A stretch of 31,856 bases of DNA, taken from contig CAJTVM010000017.1 of NCBI GenBank assembly GCA_910579595.1, positions 1-31,856 on the forward strand, read 5' to 3'. The position numbers and the translations under genes were made by a program. A model generated the notes under the pieces. That model saw only the letters and a list, made by a program, of their open reading frames with translations, made no database searches and was not told the origin of the DNA. The stretch comes from an uncultured Oscillospiraceae bacterium. Its GTDB lineage: Bacteria; Bacillota; Clostridia; Oscillospirales; Oscillospiraceae. This document shows positions 6,959 through 13,009 of the stretch, one piece after another (the first letter of the stretch is position 1; every line of letters starts with the position of its first letter).

Positions 6959-7014
6959 GCCTCCGACCGCGCCGGAGGCAAGGATGGTTTGCCGCGAAAC
7001 AATATCAAGCGGCA
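6959..7014 (-). promoter_or_regulatory. rpsF leader with two hairpins, possible S6:S18 feedback element
   Basis: In the minus-strand transcript TGCCGC/GCGGCA (7014-7009 with 6995-6990) and GCCTCCG/CGGAGGC (6979-6973 with 6965-6959) form two stem-loops just before the ribosome site. S6:S18 is known to bind a CCG-containing structure in rpsF leaders of many bacteria. CCG is present in these stems, but I cannot confirm the consensus by eye. Confidence 0.4.
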
Positions 7015-7023
7015 GACTAAAAC

Positions 7024-7052
7024 ATAATACCGTACATTTTTCCAAATGTCAA
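7024..7052 (-). promoter_or_regulatory. Promoter of the rpsF-ssb-rpsR operon
   Basis: A perfect -35 TTGACA (7052-7047), a 17-nt spacer and TATTAT (7029-7024) on the minus strand. This is a strong housekeeping promoter, as expected for ribosomal protein genes. Confidence 0.9.
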
Positions 7053-7130
7053 GGAAAAGTTCAATTTTCTTGGCGCGTACCGGAGCTGATTCCTCCCGCC
7101 GGGACGGGTCATATTTTGGGAAAAAGATCA

Positions 7131-7159
7131 TTGCGTCCCAGCCCCGGCGCTGGTATAAT
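7131..7159 (+). promoter_or_regulatory. Distal ilvE promoter
   Basis: TTGCGT (7131-7136), a 17-nt spacer and a perfect TATAAT (7154-7159) with a TG extension. It diverges from the rpsF promoter about 80 bp away. Confidence 0.75.
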
Positions 7160-7193
7160 ATTCGCAGGCGAGTATTATGAGGATTGAGCTGTA

Positions 7194-7228
7194 TATACCA
7201 CTGCGGCGCTTCGCGCCTGTGGTATAAT
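7194..7228 (+). promoter_or_regulatory. Second ilvE -10 box embedded in a long inverted repeat
   Basis: TATACCAC (7194-7201) pairs with GTGGTATA (7219-7226), and inside it GGCGC (7205-7209) pairs with GCGCC (7213-7217) around a 3-nt loop. The right arm overlaps an extended -10 box, TGGTATAAT (7220-7228). It is either a second promoter with an operator-like dyad or an RNA hairpin in the leader from the distal promoter. No good -35 box precedes it. Confidence 0.5.
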
Positions 7229-7280
7229 AGCCTTCATTCGCACAAACCGAATTTACTACGTGAAAAAGGAGCCGTGCCTT

Positions 7281-8348
7281 ATGCTGGATATTCAGATCAC
7301 CCGCACCGCAGATCCCAAACCCCTGCCCGATCCCGATACCCTGGAGTTCGGGAAAACCTTCACCGACCATATGTTCCTGATGAATTACGATGCCGGCCAG
7401 GGCTGGCATGATGCCCGGGTGGTGCCCTATGGCCCCCAGCCCTTCGAGCTGGCCTGCATGGTGTTCCACTACGCCCAGGAGATTTTTGAGGGCATGAAGG
7501 CCTACCGCACTCCCGAGGGCAGGGTGCAGCTGTTCCGCCCCTATGAGAACGCCCGCCGGATGAACTCCTCCTGCCGCCGTATGTGCATCCCCGAGATCCC
7601 CGAGGACGACTTTGTCCAGGCCGTGAAGGCCGTGGTAGCGGAGGACAAGCGCTGGGTGCCCGAGAAGATCGGCACCTCCCTCTATATCCGTCCCTTCATC
7701 ATCGCCACCGACAACGGGCTGGGCGTCCACGCCTCCCGCAGCTACCTGTTCGCGGTGATCTGCTGCCCGGTGGGGGCCTACTATCCCGAGGGCATTAACC
7801 CCGTGAAGATTTACGTGGAGGACGAGGACGTCCGCGCCGTTAAGGGCGGCACCGGCTTCACCAAGTGCGGCGGCAACTATGCCGCGTCCATCCGCGCCGG
7901 GGAGCGGGCGGAGGGCCAGGGCTTCTCCCAAGTGCTGTGGCTGGACGGCGTCCACCGCAAGTACATTGAGGAAGTCGGGTCTATGAATGTCATGTTCAAG
8001 ATCAACAACACCGTTGTCACCCCGGAACTCACCGGGTCGGTGCTCCCCGGCATCACCCGCAAGAGCTGCCTGGAGCTGATGAGGGACTGGGGCTACAACG
8101 TGGAGGAGCGGCTGATCTCCGCCCAGGAGCTGTTTGACGCCGCCAAGGCAGGCACCCTGGAGGAGGCCTGGGGCACCGGCACCGCGGCGGTGGTGTCCCC
8201 CATCGGCCTACTGGCGGAGGGCGACACCCGGGTGGAGGTCAGCGGCGGCAGGATCGGCCACCTGACCCAGCGGCTGTACGACACCCTCACCGGCATCCAG
8301 TGGGGCACCGAGCCGGATCCCTACGGCTGGGTGGAGCCTGTGGACTAA
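7281..8348 (+). CDS. ilvE: Branched-chain amino acid aminotransferase
   Basis: This 355-residue PLP enzyme of fold type IV transfers amino groups between leucine, isoleucine or valine and 2-oxoglutarate. Landmarks are QEIFEGMKAYR (about 67-77), SLYIRPFIIATD, and the PLP lysine K195 in GTGFTKCGGNYAAS. Also present are EEVGSMNVMF and the C-terminal GTGTAAVVSPIG phosphate-binding block. The overall form is that of the longer ilvE type II subgroup. The ATG at 7281 is chosen because AAAAAGGAG lies 12 nt upstream; an in-frame GTG at 7260 would place that site inside the gene. It is monocistronic. Its stop codon is immediately followed by a MITE-end sequence and then a strong terminator. Confidence 0.96.
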   Translation: MLDIQITRTADPKPLPDPDTLEFGKTFTDHMFLMNYDAGQGWHDARVVPYGPQPFELACMVFHYAQEIFEGMKAYRTPEGRVQLFRPYENARRMNSSCRRMCIPEIPEDDFVQAVKAVVAEDKRWVPEKIGTSLYIRPFIIATDNGLGVHASRSYLFAVICCPVGAYYPEGINPVKIYVEDEDVRAVKGGTGFTKCGGNYAASIRAGERAEGQGFSQVLWLDGVHRKYIEEVGSMNVMFKINNTVVTPELTGSVLPGITRKSCLELMRDWGYNVEERLISAQELFDAAKAGTLEEAWGTGTAAVVSPIGLLAEGDTRVEVSGGRIGHLTQRLYDTLTGIQWGTEPDPYGWVEPVD

Positions 8349-8380
8349 GAGCCTGTATTCACAGCCGAAACCGCCGGATG
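8349..8380 (+). repeat. Solo left end of the MITE-like element
   Basis: These 32 bases match the left end of the complete element at 12537-12568 with a single difference (31/32). They begin directly after TAA, which is both the ilvE stop codon and the 3-bp target sequence expected for this element. After 8380 the similarity to the complete element stops. Confidence 0.8.
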
Positions 8381-8409
8381 ACGGCGCGGATTACGACTGG
8401 CGCACGGCA

Positions 8410-8439
8410 AAGGGCCCGGAACGGAAGTTCCGGGCCCTT
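8410..8439. terminator. ilvE terminator
   Basis: A 13-bp perfect stem (8410-8422 with 8427-8439) with a GGAA tetraloop is followed on the plus strand by GTTTTG. It also lies about 20 nt past the end of the convergent anti-sigma-like gene and could act on both. Confidence 0.9.
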
Positions 8440-8459
8440 GTTTTGCGTTTCTGCCGGGT

Positions 8460-9113
8460 TTAAATATCCAAGCCCAACTGGTCGATTGCGGCTTGGAGCC
8501 AAGGACGGTGGCTGCCTGGGTCAACCATTTCAAATGTGCCGCCGTTGGCTTCCTTCTGCGCTTTCTGAGCTTCATACAATTCCGCGATGCTGACCGTATC
8601 GTAATTGTTGCCGCTCATGGCAATCGAGCCGTCGATCTCAAACTGGACGATCTCCACCCAGCCGAAGTCCTCCGGAGTGCCGCCCGCAATCAGATAGCCT
8701 TTATTACCGGTGGCGGGGTCGGTGTGTTCGTGGATATAGGGGGTGTTCTCATCCACCTGATCGGTGATATCCAGCTTCTGCCCGTCGGCGGCCAGCCACA
8801 GCCGGTCATTTTCCGCCCTGACAGGCGCGTCTTCCTCCGCGCCGGTGAAACCGGCCTCGAGATACACTTCATTTGTCCCGGGCAGCACGGTCATCGAGCC
8901 GCCGCTCATGAAATTGTACACCTGGGCGGGCAGACCCGCCGCGATGGACAGCACGCAGCCCACCGCCAGCGCCGCCGCCAGCACGACCTTGCCTACCTTG
9001 GGCATACGGTACTTCTTGGTATTGGTATTCTGGTTCTCCAGCATGGTCAAAATTTCCTCCTTTTTTTCGTCGCTCAGCCTAACTTGTTCCATCACGCGCC
9101 GGTAATCCCTCAT
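8460..9113 (-). CDS. Membrane-anchored anti-sigma-factor-like protein
   Basis: This 217-residue protein has a charged N-terminus (RDYRRVMEQVRLSDEKKEEI), the length of a sigma-binding segment. A single membrane segment follows (about 43-62, VVLAAALAVGCVLSIAAG), then an extracellular domain with no motif I recognise. It overlaps the end of the sigma-factor gene by 35 nt, which supports a sigma/anti-sigma pair. The ATG at 9113 is preferred because GGAG lies 10 nt upstream; a GTG at 9119 would be only 4 nt from it. The architecture parallels the 2443-3534 protein, but the outer domains look unrelated. Confidence 0.7.
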   Translation of the reverse strand: MRDYRRVMEQVRLSDEKKEEILTMLENQNTNTKKYRMPKVGKVVLAAALAVGCVLSIAAGLPAQVYNFMSGGSMTVLPGTNEVYLEAGFTGAEEDAPVRAENDRLWLAADGQKLDITDQVDENTPYIHEHTDPATGNKGYLIAGGTPEDFGWVEIVQFEIDGSIAMSGNNYDTVSIAELYEAQKAQKEANGGTFEMVDPGSHRPWLQAAIDQLGLDI

Positions 9114-9567
9114 TATCACTCAGCTCCTTTTTCAGCATTGCCCGGGCACGCTGCATCCGGGTCTGGACCGCGGTGCGGGAGATATGCAGGATGTCCCCAA
9201 TCTCCCCTTGGGCGTAACCCTCCCAATAATAGAGGTGGATAACCGCCCGGTATTTGGGGGGCAGGGTCATCACAGCCTGCCATACCTCCCTATCGCTGCC
9301 GTCCCGGAAGGGGAGGCTCTCGTCCAACTCGCCCACATTCCTGCACCAGAATGAGCGCAGCTGGCTTTTGCAGGCGTTGGCCGCGCAGGTGAGCAGCCAC
9401 GCCTTTTCCCGTCCCGGCAGCAGGGTGGTTTTTCCCTCCGCCAGACGTAGAAATACGCTTTGGCACACGTCCTCCGCATCAGCACGGTGTCCCAAGTAGC
9501 TGTACGCCAGCCGGAACACGTCGTCGCCGTACCGGCGGAACAGCTCCGCCAGATGTTCCGCGTCCAT
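9079..9567 (-). CDS. ECF RNA polymerase sigma factor
   Basis: This 162-residue sigma factor has region 2 at about 10-75 (HRADAEDVCQSVFLRLAEG, then EKAWLLTCAANACKSQLRSF) and region 4 at about 100-155 (EGYAQGEIGDILHISRTAVQ). It redirects RNA polymerase in response to a signal relayed by the partner membrane protein encoded downstream. ATG start with AAAGGAGG 8 nt upstream. The local layout (conserved AWLL.......CKS.LR and YYEGY/YYWEGY blocks) is shared with the 3531-4013 factor, suggesting duplication. Its transcript probably starts near 9940 and runs through a 139-bp tandem duplication, giving an unusually long leader. Confidence 0.93.
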   Translation of the reverse strand: MDAEHLAELFRRYGDDVFRLAYSYLGHRADAEDVCQSVFLRLAEGKTTLLPGREKAWLLTCAANACKSQLRSFWCRNVGELDESLPFRDGSDREVWQAVMTLPPKYRAVIHLYYWEGYAQGEIGDILHISRTAVQTRMQRARAMLKKELSDNEGLPARDGTS

Positions 9568-9612
9568 CGCGTTCGCCTCCTTTTATGAACGCAAAGCCCG
9601 CTGCTCACAACG

Positions 9613-9905
9613 GCTCCGCGCTTTTTCATTGTCACGCTGCGCGCCCTCCGCAACGGTGTCTAAGCTCCTCCGACTGTGTGCGCCGTTTGCCGGCCCTTTG
9701 GGCCGCCAAGCCGTCCACTCCGCTTCGGGTCTTAGCCACCTGCTCCCGGGCGCTCCGCGCTTCTTCATTGTCACGCTGCGCGCCCTCCGCAACGGTGTCT
9801 AAGCTCCTCCGACTGTGTGCGCCGTTTGCCGGCCCTTTGGGCCGCCAAGCCGTCCACTCCGCTTCGGGTCTTAGCCACCTGCTCCCGGGCGCTCCGCGCT
9901 TCTTG
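9613..9905. repeat. 139-bp tandem duplication
   Basis: Two nearly identical 139-bp units (9613-9751 and 9752-9890) are followed by the first 15 bases of a third. I see one difference between the units (T to C at 9624/9763). The unit is GC-rich, with an internal GGCCC-TTT-GGGCC dyad. The unit length is not a multiple of three, so it is not a protein repeat. It lies between the sigma-factor start and its probable promoter. Confidence 0.95.
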
Positions 9906-9942
9906 CTTGTGGCCACACCTATAAAACGAATCAGCATCCCCA

Positions 9943-9972
9943 ATTATCACATGGGAACGGAAAATTTTCAAT
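9943..9972 (-). promoter_or_regulatory. Probable promoter of the 9079-9567 sigma-factor operon
   Basis: On the minus strand TTGAAA (9972-9967), an 18-nt spacer and GATAAT (9948-9943) with a TG extension. The resulting leader would be about 370 nt and would contain the tandem duplication. Confidence 0.55.
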
Positions 9973-9982
9973 CCGCGTAGAA

Positions 9983-10012
9983 AAGCGCCGCCCCAGCCAG
10001 GGCGGCGCTTTC
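9983..10012 (-). terminator. valS terminator
   Basis: A 12-bp perfect stem (9983-9994 with 10001-10012) with a 6-nt loop, followed on the minus strand by TTCTAC. It begins 17 nt after the valS stop. Confidence 0.85.
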
Positions 10013-10028
10013 GCCGTCAATGTTTCAG

Positions 10029-12419
10029 TTATTCCTCAGCGTACTTGAAAATCACGTTTTTCGCGTGGGAGCAGGCGTACAGATCTTTCTCCGTGGCCTG
10101 GAACCACGCCTCGAACTTCTTGGAGCCGTCCACCACAAACTCGTCCACCTCGGCGCGCATGGACAGGTTGTTCTCCGACTTGTACTTACGCATCAGGGAC
10201 ACCGCGTCCTTGAGCTGTTCGCCAAACTCCAGCAGCTCCTCATCCACCGCTTCCACCTCGGGCCACAGGGTCTGGTGGATGGAGGTAACGCCCACGAACT
10301 CCCGCAGGCCCTTCTGATAGATATACTCGGTCAGGTGGGGAATATAGATGGAGTACAGCTTCAACACGTTGAGCAGACAGTAGTAGATAGCCGCCTGGGC
10401 GGATTTGCGCTCCTCCACGCCGTGGATGTCCGGCTCGTAGAGGCGCTCCTTGGCAATCTCAATATAGTTGTCGCACAGATCCTTCCAGAACAGGTCGTCG
10501 ACGACCTTCCGGGCCAGCCCGATCTCGTACTGGTCCAGCAGGCGGCTGGCCTCCCGGACGGTGGCGTTGGTGCGCTCCACCAGCCAACGGTCGATGGGCA
10601 GGGAAACCGTGGGTTGGTAAGCGGGGTCGAAGTCGGTCAGGTGGGACAGCACAAACTTGGACGAGTTCCACAGCTTGGTGATGGTGCGCTTGGAGGCGTC
10701 CTGCATCTCCTTCTGGTCGAAGTAGGTGTCGGTGCCCAGCCGGGCGCTGGCCGCCCAGTAACGGATGATGTCGGCGGAGTACGCCTCGATGAGGGCCTGG
10801 GGGGTGAGCTTGGCATTGCCCTTGGATTTGCTGATCTTTTCGCCGGGCTTGGCCAGCACAAAGCCGCAGATCATAATGTCCTTCCAGGGGATGTCCCCGG
10901 TGTGGTAGATGCTCTTGGCAATGGTGTAGAACGCCCAGGTGCGGATGATCTCATGGGCCTGGGTGCGCATACTCATGGGGGCGAAGTCCTGGTCCACGCC
11001 GTACTTGGCGGCGGCGTGTTTGTTGATCTGGGGGGTGATGGACGAGGTGGCCCAGGTGTCCAGCACGGCGGATTCCGGGATGAATTCGGTACAGCCGCAC
11101 TCGCAGGTTCCTTTGTATTCGGTCTCCAGCGGGTTGACGGGCAGGCTGTCCAAATCAGCGAAGTGGGCCTTGCCGCACTTGGCGCAGTACCACACGGGGA
11201 AGGGCACGCCGAAGTATCGCTGGCGGGAGATGCACCAGTCCCATTTCAGGTTCTCCACCCAGTTGACATAGCGGTTCTTCATGGAGGCGGGATACCAGTT
11301 GATCTTCTCCCCCGCCGCCAGCAGCTCGTCCTTCATGGAGAGGATGTCGATATACCACTGCTTGGAAGGCAGGATTTCCACCGAGGTGCCGCAGCGCTCG
11401 TGGACGGACACGGTGTGGGTGATGGGCTCGGTTTTCAGCAGCAGGCCCTTTTCCTCCAGCAGGTGGATGATCTCCTTGCGGGCCTTCTTCACGTGCATCC
11501 CGCCCACATAGGGTACGTCGGCGGCGATCATGCCGTCGGGCATGACCACCTTCTTATAGGGCATCTGGTACTGCTCCACCCACTCCACGTCGGTGGTGTC
11601 GCCAAAGGTGGCGCACATGACTGCGCCGGTGCCCTTGTCGATGGCGGCCTTCTCGTCGGCGATCACGGGCACCTCGAAATCGTACAGGGGCACCTTCACG
11701 GTTTTGCCCACATACTTCTTATAGCGCTCGTCCTCCGGGTTGACGAACACGCACACCACGCCGTACAGCAGCTCGGGCCGGGTGGTGGCGATTTCAATCG
11801 TCCCCTCCTCCCCCATGAAGGGGATGTAGTTGAAGGAAGAATCCAGATCCTTCGTCTCCAGCTCCGCCTGAGCGATGGAGGTCTGGCACTCGGTGCACCA
11901 CAGCACCGGGGACTCCTTGATATAGGCCCGGCCCGCACGGGCCAGCTCGATGAAGGACTTCTGGGACAGGGCCTGGACCTCCTGGCTCACGGTGGAGTAT
12001 TGCAGGTTCCAGTCGCAGGAGAAGCCCATGGACTGCCACAGGGCCTTGAACTCCGCTTCGTATTTCTGGGTGGTGGACACGCACTTCTCGCAGAACTCGC
12101 TGCGGGGCAGATCCTTGGCCTTCACGCCGCTCTCCTGCTCCACCAGCCGCTCGGAGGGCAGGCCGTTGTCGTCGAAGCCGAAGGGGTAGAACACGTTGAA
12201 GCCGCGCATACGGCGGTAGCGGGCGATCATCTCCGCCTGGGTGTAGCTGAAGATGTGGCCGATGTGGAGCTTGCCGTTCACCGTGGGGGGCGGGGTGTCG
12301 ATGGAGTAGATGGGCCGGGAGGCGTCGGGGGTGAATTTGTATACCTCGTTCTCCTGCCAGAACTCCTGCATGGATTTTTCGACCGTGAGGCCGTCATAGC
12401 GTTTTTCAAATTCCTGCAT
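10029..12419 (-). CDS. valS: Valyl-tRNA synthetase, archaeal-like type 2
   Basis: This 796-residue class I ligase charges tRNA-Val. The HIGH motif is at residues 52-55 (KLHIGHIFSYTQAEMIARY), the KMSKS loop reads KISKS at about 528-532, and a CP1 editing domain occupies roughly 190-330. A Cys-rich segment (YCAKCGKAH...CECGC) in the catalytic insert is probably a zinc site. The block IDTPPPTVNGKLHIGH and the sequence NGLPSERLVE, the short length, and the lack of the C-terminal coiled-coil arm fit the type 2 (archaeal-like) ValRS, not the usual bacterial form. The ATG at 12419 is preferred because TAGGAGG lies 10 nt upstream. An intrinsic-terminator-like hairpin precedes the ribosome site, and no Val T-box is visible. 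Confidence 0.93.
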   Translation of the reverse strand: MQEFEKRYDGLTVEKSMQEFWQENEVYKFTPDASRPIYSIDTPPPTVNGKLHIGHIFSYTQAEMIARYRRMRGFNVFYPFGFDDNGLPSERLVEQESGVKAKDLPRSEFCEKCVSTTQKYEAEFKALWQSMGFSCDWNLQYSTVSQEVQALSQKSFIELARAGRAYIKESPVLWCTECQTSIAQAELETKDLDSSFNYIPFMGEEGTIEIATTRPELLYGVVCVFVNPEDERYKKYVGKTVKVPLYDFEVPVIADEKAAIDKGTGAVMCATFGDTTDVEWVEQYQMPYKKVVMPDGMIAADVPYVGGMHVKKARKEIIHLLEEKGLLLKTEPITHTVSVHERCGTSVEILPSKQWYIDILSMKDELLAAGEKINWYPASMKNRYVNWVENLKWDWCISRQRYFGVPFPVWYCAKCGKAHFADLDSLPVNPLETEYKGTCECGCTEFIPESAVLDTWATSSITPQINKHAAAKYGVDQDFAPMSMRTQAHEIIRTWAFYTIAKSIYHTGDIPWKDIMICGFVLAKPGEKISKSKGNAKLTPQALIEAYSADIIRYWAASARLGTDTYFDQKEMQDASKRTITKLWNSSKFVLSHLTDFDPAYQPTVSLPIDRWLVERTNATVREASRLLDQYEIGLARKVVDDLFWKDLCDNYIEIAKERLYEPDIHGVEERKSAQAAIYYCLLNVLKLYSIYIPHLTEYIYQKGLREFVGVTSIHQTLWPEVEAVDEELLEFGEQLKDAVSLMRKYKSENNLSMRAEVDEFVVDGSKKFEAWFQATEKDLYACSHAKNVIFKYAEE

Positions 12420-12435
12420 GGTAAAACAACCTCCT

Positions 12436-12456
12436 AAAAAACGCCCCGCGGGGGCG
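12436..12456 (-). terminator. Attenuator-like hairpin in the valS leader
   Basis: On the minus strand CGCCCC-CGC-GGGGCG (12456-12442) is followed directly by six U residues (12441-12436). The run of U leads into the TAGGAGG ribosome site of valS. It has the form of an intrinsic terminator placed inside the leader. Confidence 0.6.
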
Positions 12457-12492
12457 GATACGCTCAGGGCGGCAGATCTGTTTTTGCACTTT

Positions 12493-12521
12493 AGAATATT
12501 ATACCCCCCGGCCGTTGTCAA
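12493..12521 (-). promoter_or_regulatory. valS promoter
   Basis: A perfect TTGACA (12521-12516), a 17-nt spacer and TATTCT (12498-12493) on the minus strand. A perfect TATAAT also overlaps here, but only 12 nt from the -35 box. The MITE-like element begins about 15 bp upstream. Confidence 0.7.
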
Positions 12522-12536
12522 GGCAAGCCCGTCTTA

Positions 12537-12698
12537 GAACCTGTATTCACAGCCGAAACCGCCGGATGGGGGAGGGATTTTCCCGTCAGGCAAGGCAAAT
12601 TTTCGCAGGAATCATTGTGTTTATTTCAAGAAAATTTAACGCGGCATGGCGGGAACAGACCCGGCCAAACGGTGAATTGAGGTTGTGAATACAGGTTC
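12537..12698. mobile_element. MITE-like element, 162 bp, flanked by TTA repeats
   Basis: The ends GAACCTGTATTCACA (12537-12551) and its exact complement TGTGAATACAGGTTC (12684-12698) form 15-bp perfect terminal inverted repeats, extendable by CC with one mismatch. The element is flanked on both sides by TTA (12534-12536 and 12699-12701). Short non-coding DNA with terminal repeats and a 3-bp TTA/TAA target repeat is typical of MITEs mobilised by IS5/PIF-Harbinger-type transposases. No transposase is encoded here. Partial copies lie at 8349-8380 and 12971-12984. Confidence 0.75.
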
Positions 12699-12731
12699 TT
12701 ATATTGATGCGCCTGAGCCGCAGCGGGGGAT

Positions 12732-12769
12732 AAGCCAGGGCCCGCGCTGTCCGGCGCGGGCCCTGGCTT
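12732..12769. terminator. 16-bp perfect hairpin, possible terminator of an orphan minus-strand transcript
   Basis: AAGCCAGGGCCCGCGC (12732-12747) pairs with 12754-12769 across a 6-nt loop. No U-tract follows on either strand. It lies about 60 nt downstream of the minus-strand promoter at 12834-12862 and is otherwise unexplained. Confidence 0.5.
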
Positions 12770-12833
12770 GGTTCGAAACATTGGAGGAGTAAGAAAATTT
12801 CGCGGCAGTTTGCAGATGCTAACTGCTGAAATA

Positions 12834-12862
12834 AAGATAGCATATGCTAACTCATTTGTCAA
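12834..12862 (-). promoter_or_regulatory. Minus-strand promoter with palindromic operator, no recognisable gene downstream
   Basis: A perfect TTGACA (12862-12857), a 17-nt spacer and TATCTT (12839-12834) on the minus strand. The 12-bp palindrome TAGCATATGCTA (12838-12849) overlaps the spacer and the edge of the -10 box, where a repressor could block polymerase. The sequence ATGCTAACT of its right flank (12844-12852) recurs at 12817-12825. No coding frame is recognisable before the valS promoter. Confidence 0.6.
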
Positions 12863-12896
12863 GAATTTTTTTGCAAACAGCCCGGCTGATTTTTTC

Positions 12897-12925
12897 TTGA
12901 CACACTTTTGACGCCGTGATAATAT
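12897..12925 (+). promoter_or_regulatory. Promoter of the T-box/cysE/cysS operon
   Basis: A perfect TTGACA (12897-12902), a 17-nt spacer and TAATAT (12920-12925). It diverges from the minus-strand promoter at 12834-12862. Confidence 0.85.
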
Positions 12926-12970
12926 ATTGGGACAGTACGGCAAGCAAGGAAGCAGACAGCGGGGGCGAAA

Positions 12971-12984
12971 GTGAATACAGGTTC
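12971..12984 (-). repeat. Solo right end of the MITE-like element
   Basis: GTGAATACAGGTTC is identical to the right end of the complete element (12685-12698) and is followed by TAA (12985-12987), the expected target sequence. It falls inside the transcribed leader of cysE, before the T-box. Confidence 0.65.
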
Positions 12985-13009
12985 TAAGCAAGCGCCCTGG
13001 CCAATTCGC

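Noticed and set aside
7260..7280. Upstream GTG start for ilvE at 7260
   Set aside because: The ribosome site AAAAAGGAG would lie inside the coding sequence; the ATG at 7281 is correctly spaced from it.
9613..9905. CRISPR array
   Set aside because: The repeat is 139 bp in direct tandem with no spacers, and no cas genes are nearby.
9632..9943. A repetitive open frame on the minus strand across the tandem duplication
   Set aside because: The repeat unit is 139 bp, not a multiple of three, so the two copies are read in different frames. There is no ribosome site and no family resemblance.
10020..12437. A very long open frame on the plus strand opposite valS, and similar frames opposite ftsH, metG, gdpP and cysS
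   Set aside because: They are mirror frames produced by the high GC content at third codon positions of the real genes. They lack ribosome sites, their predicted products are rich in Gly/His/Val/Leu with no domain, and the opposite strands encode unmistakable families.
12420..12521. N-terminal extension of valS to 12521
   Set aside because: The extension would run through the promoter -10 region and the terminator-like hairpin; TAGGAGG points to the ATG at 12419.
12534..12701. The MITE-like element as a transcription terminator for valS or cysE
   Set aside because: Its terminal repeats are 130 nt apart and it lies upstream of both genes, so it cannot end either transcript. The TTA duplication fits transposition better.
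12771..12780. GGTTCGAAAC resembling a tRNA T-loop
   Set aside because: No acceptor stem, D-arm or anticodon arm can be built around it; it is simply next to the 16-bp hairpin.
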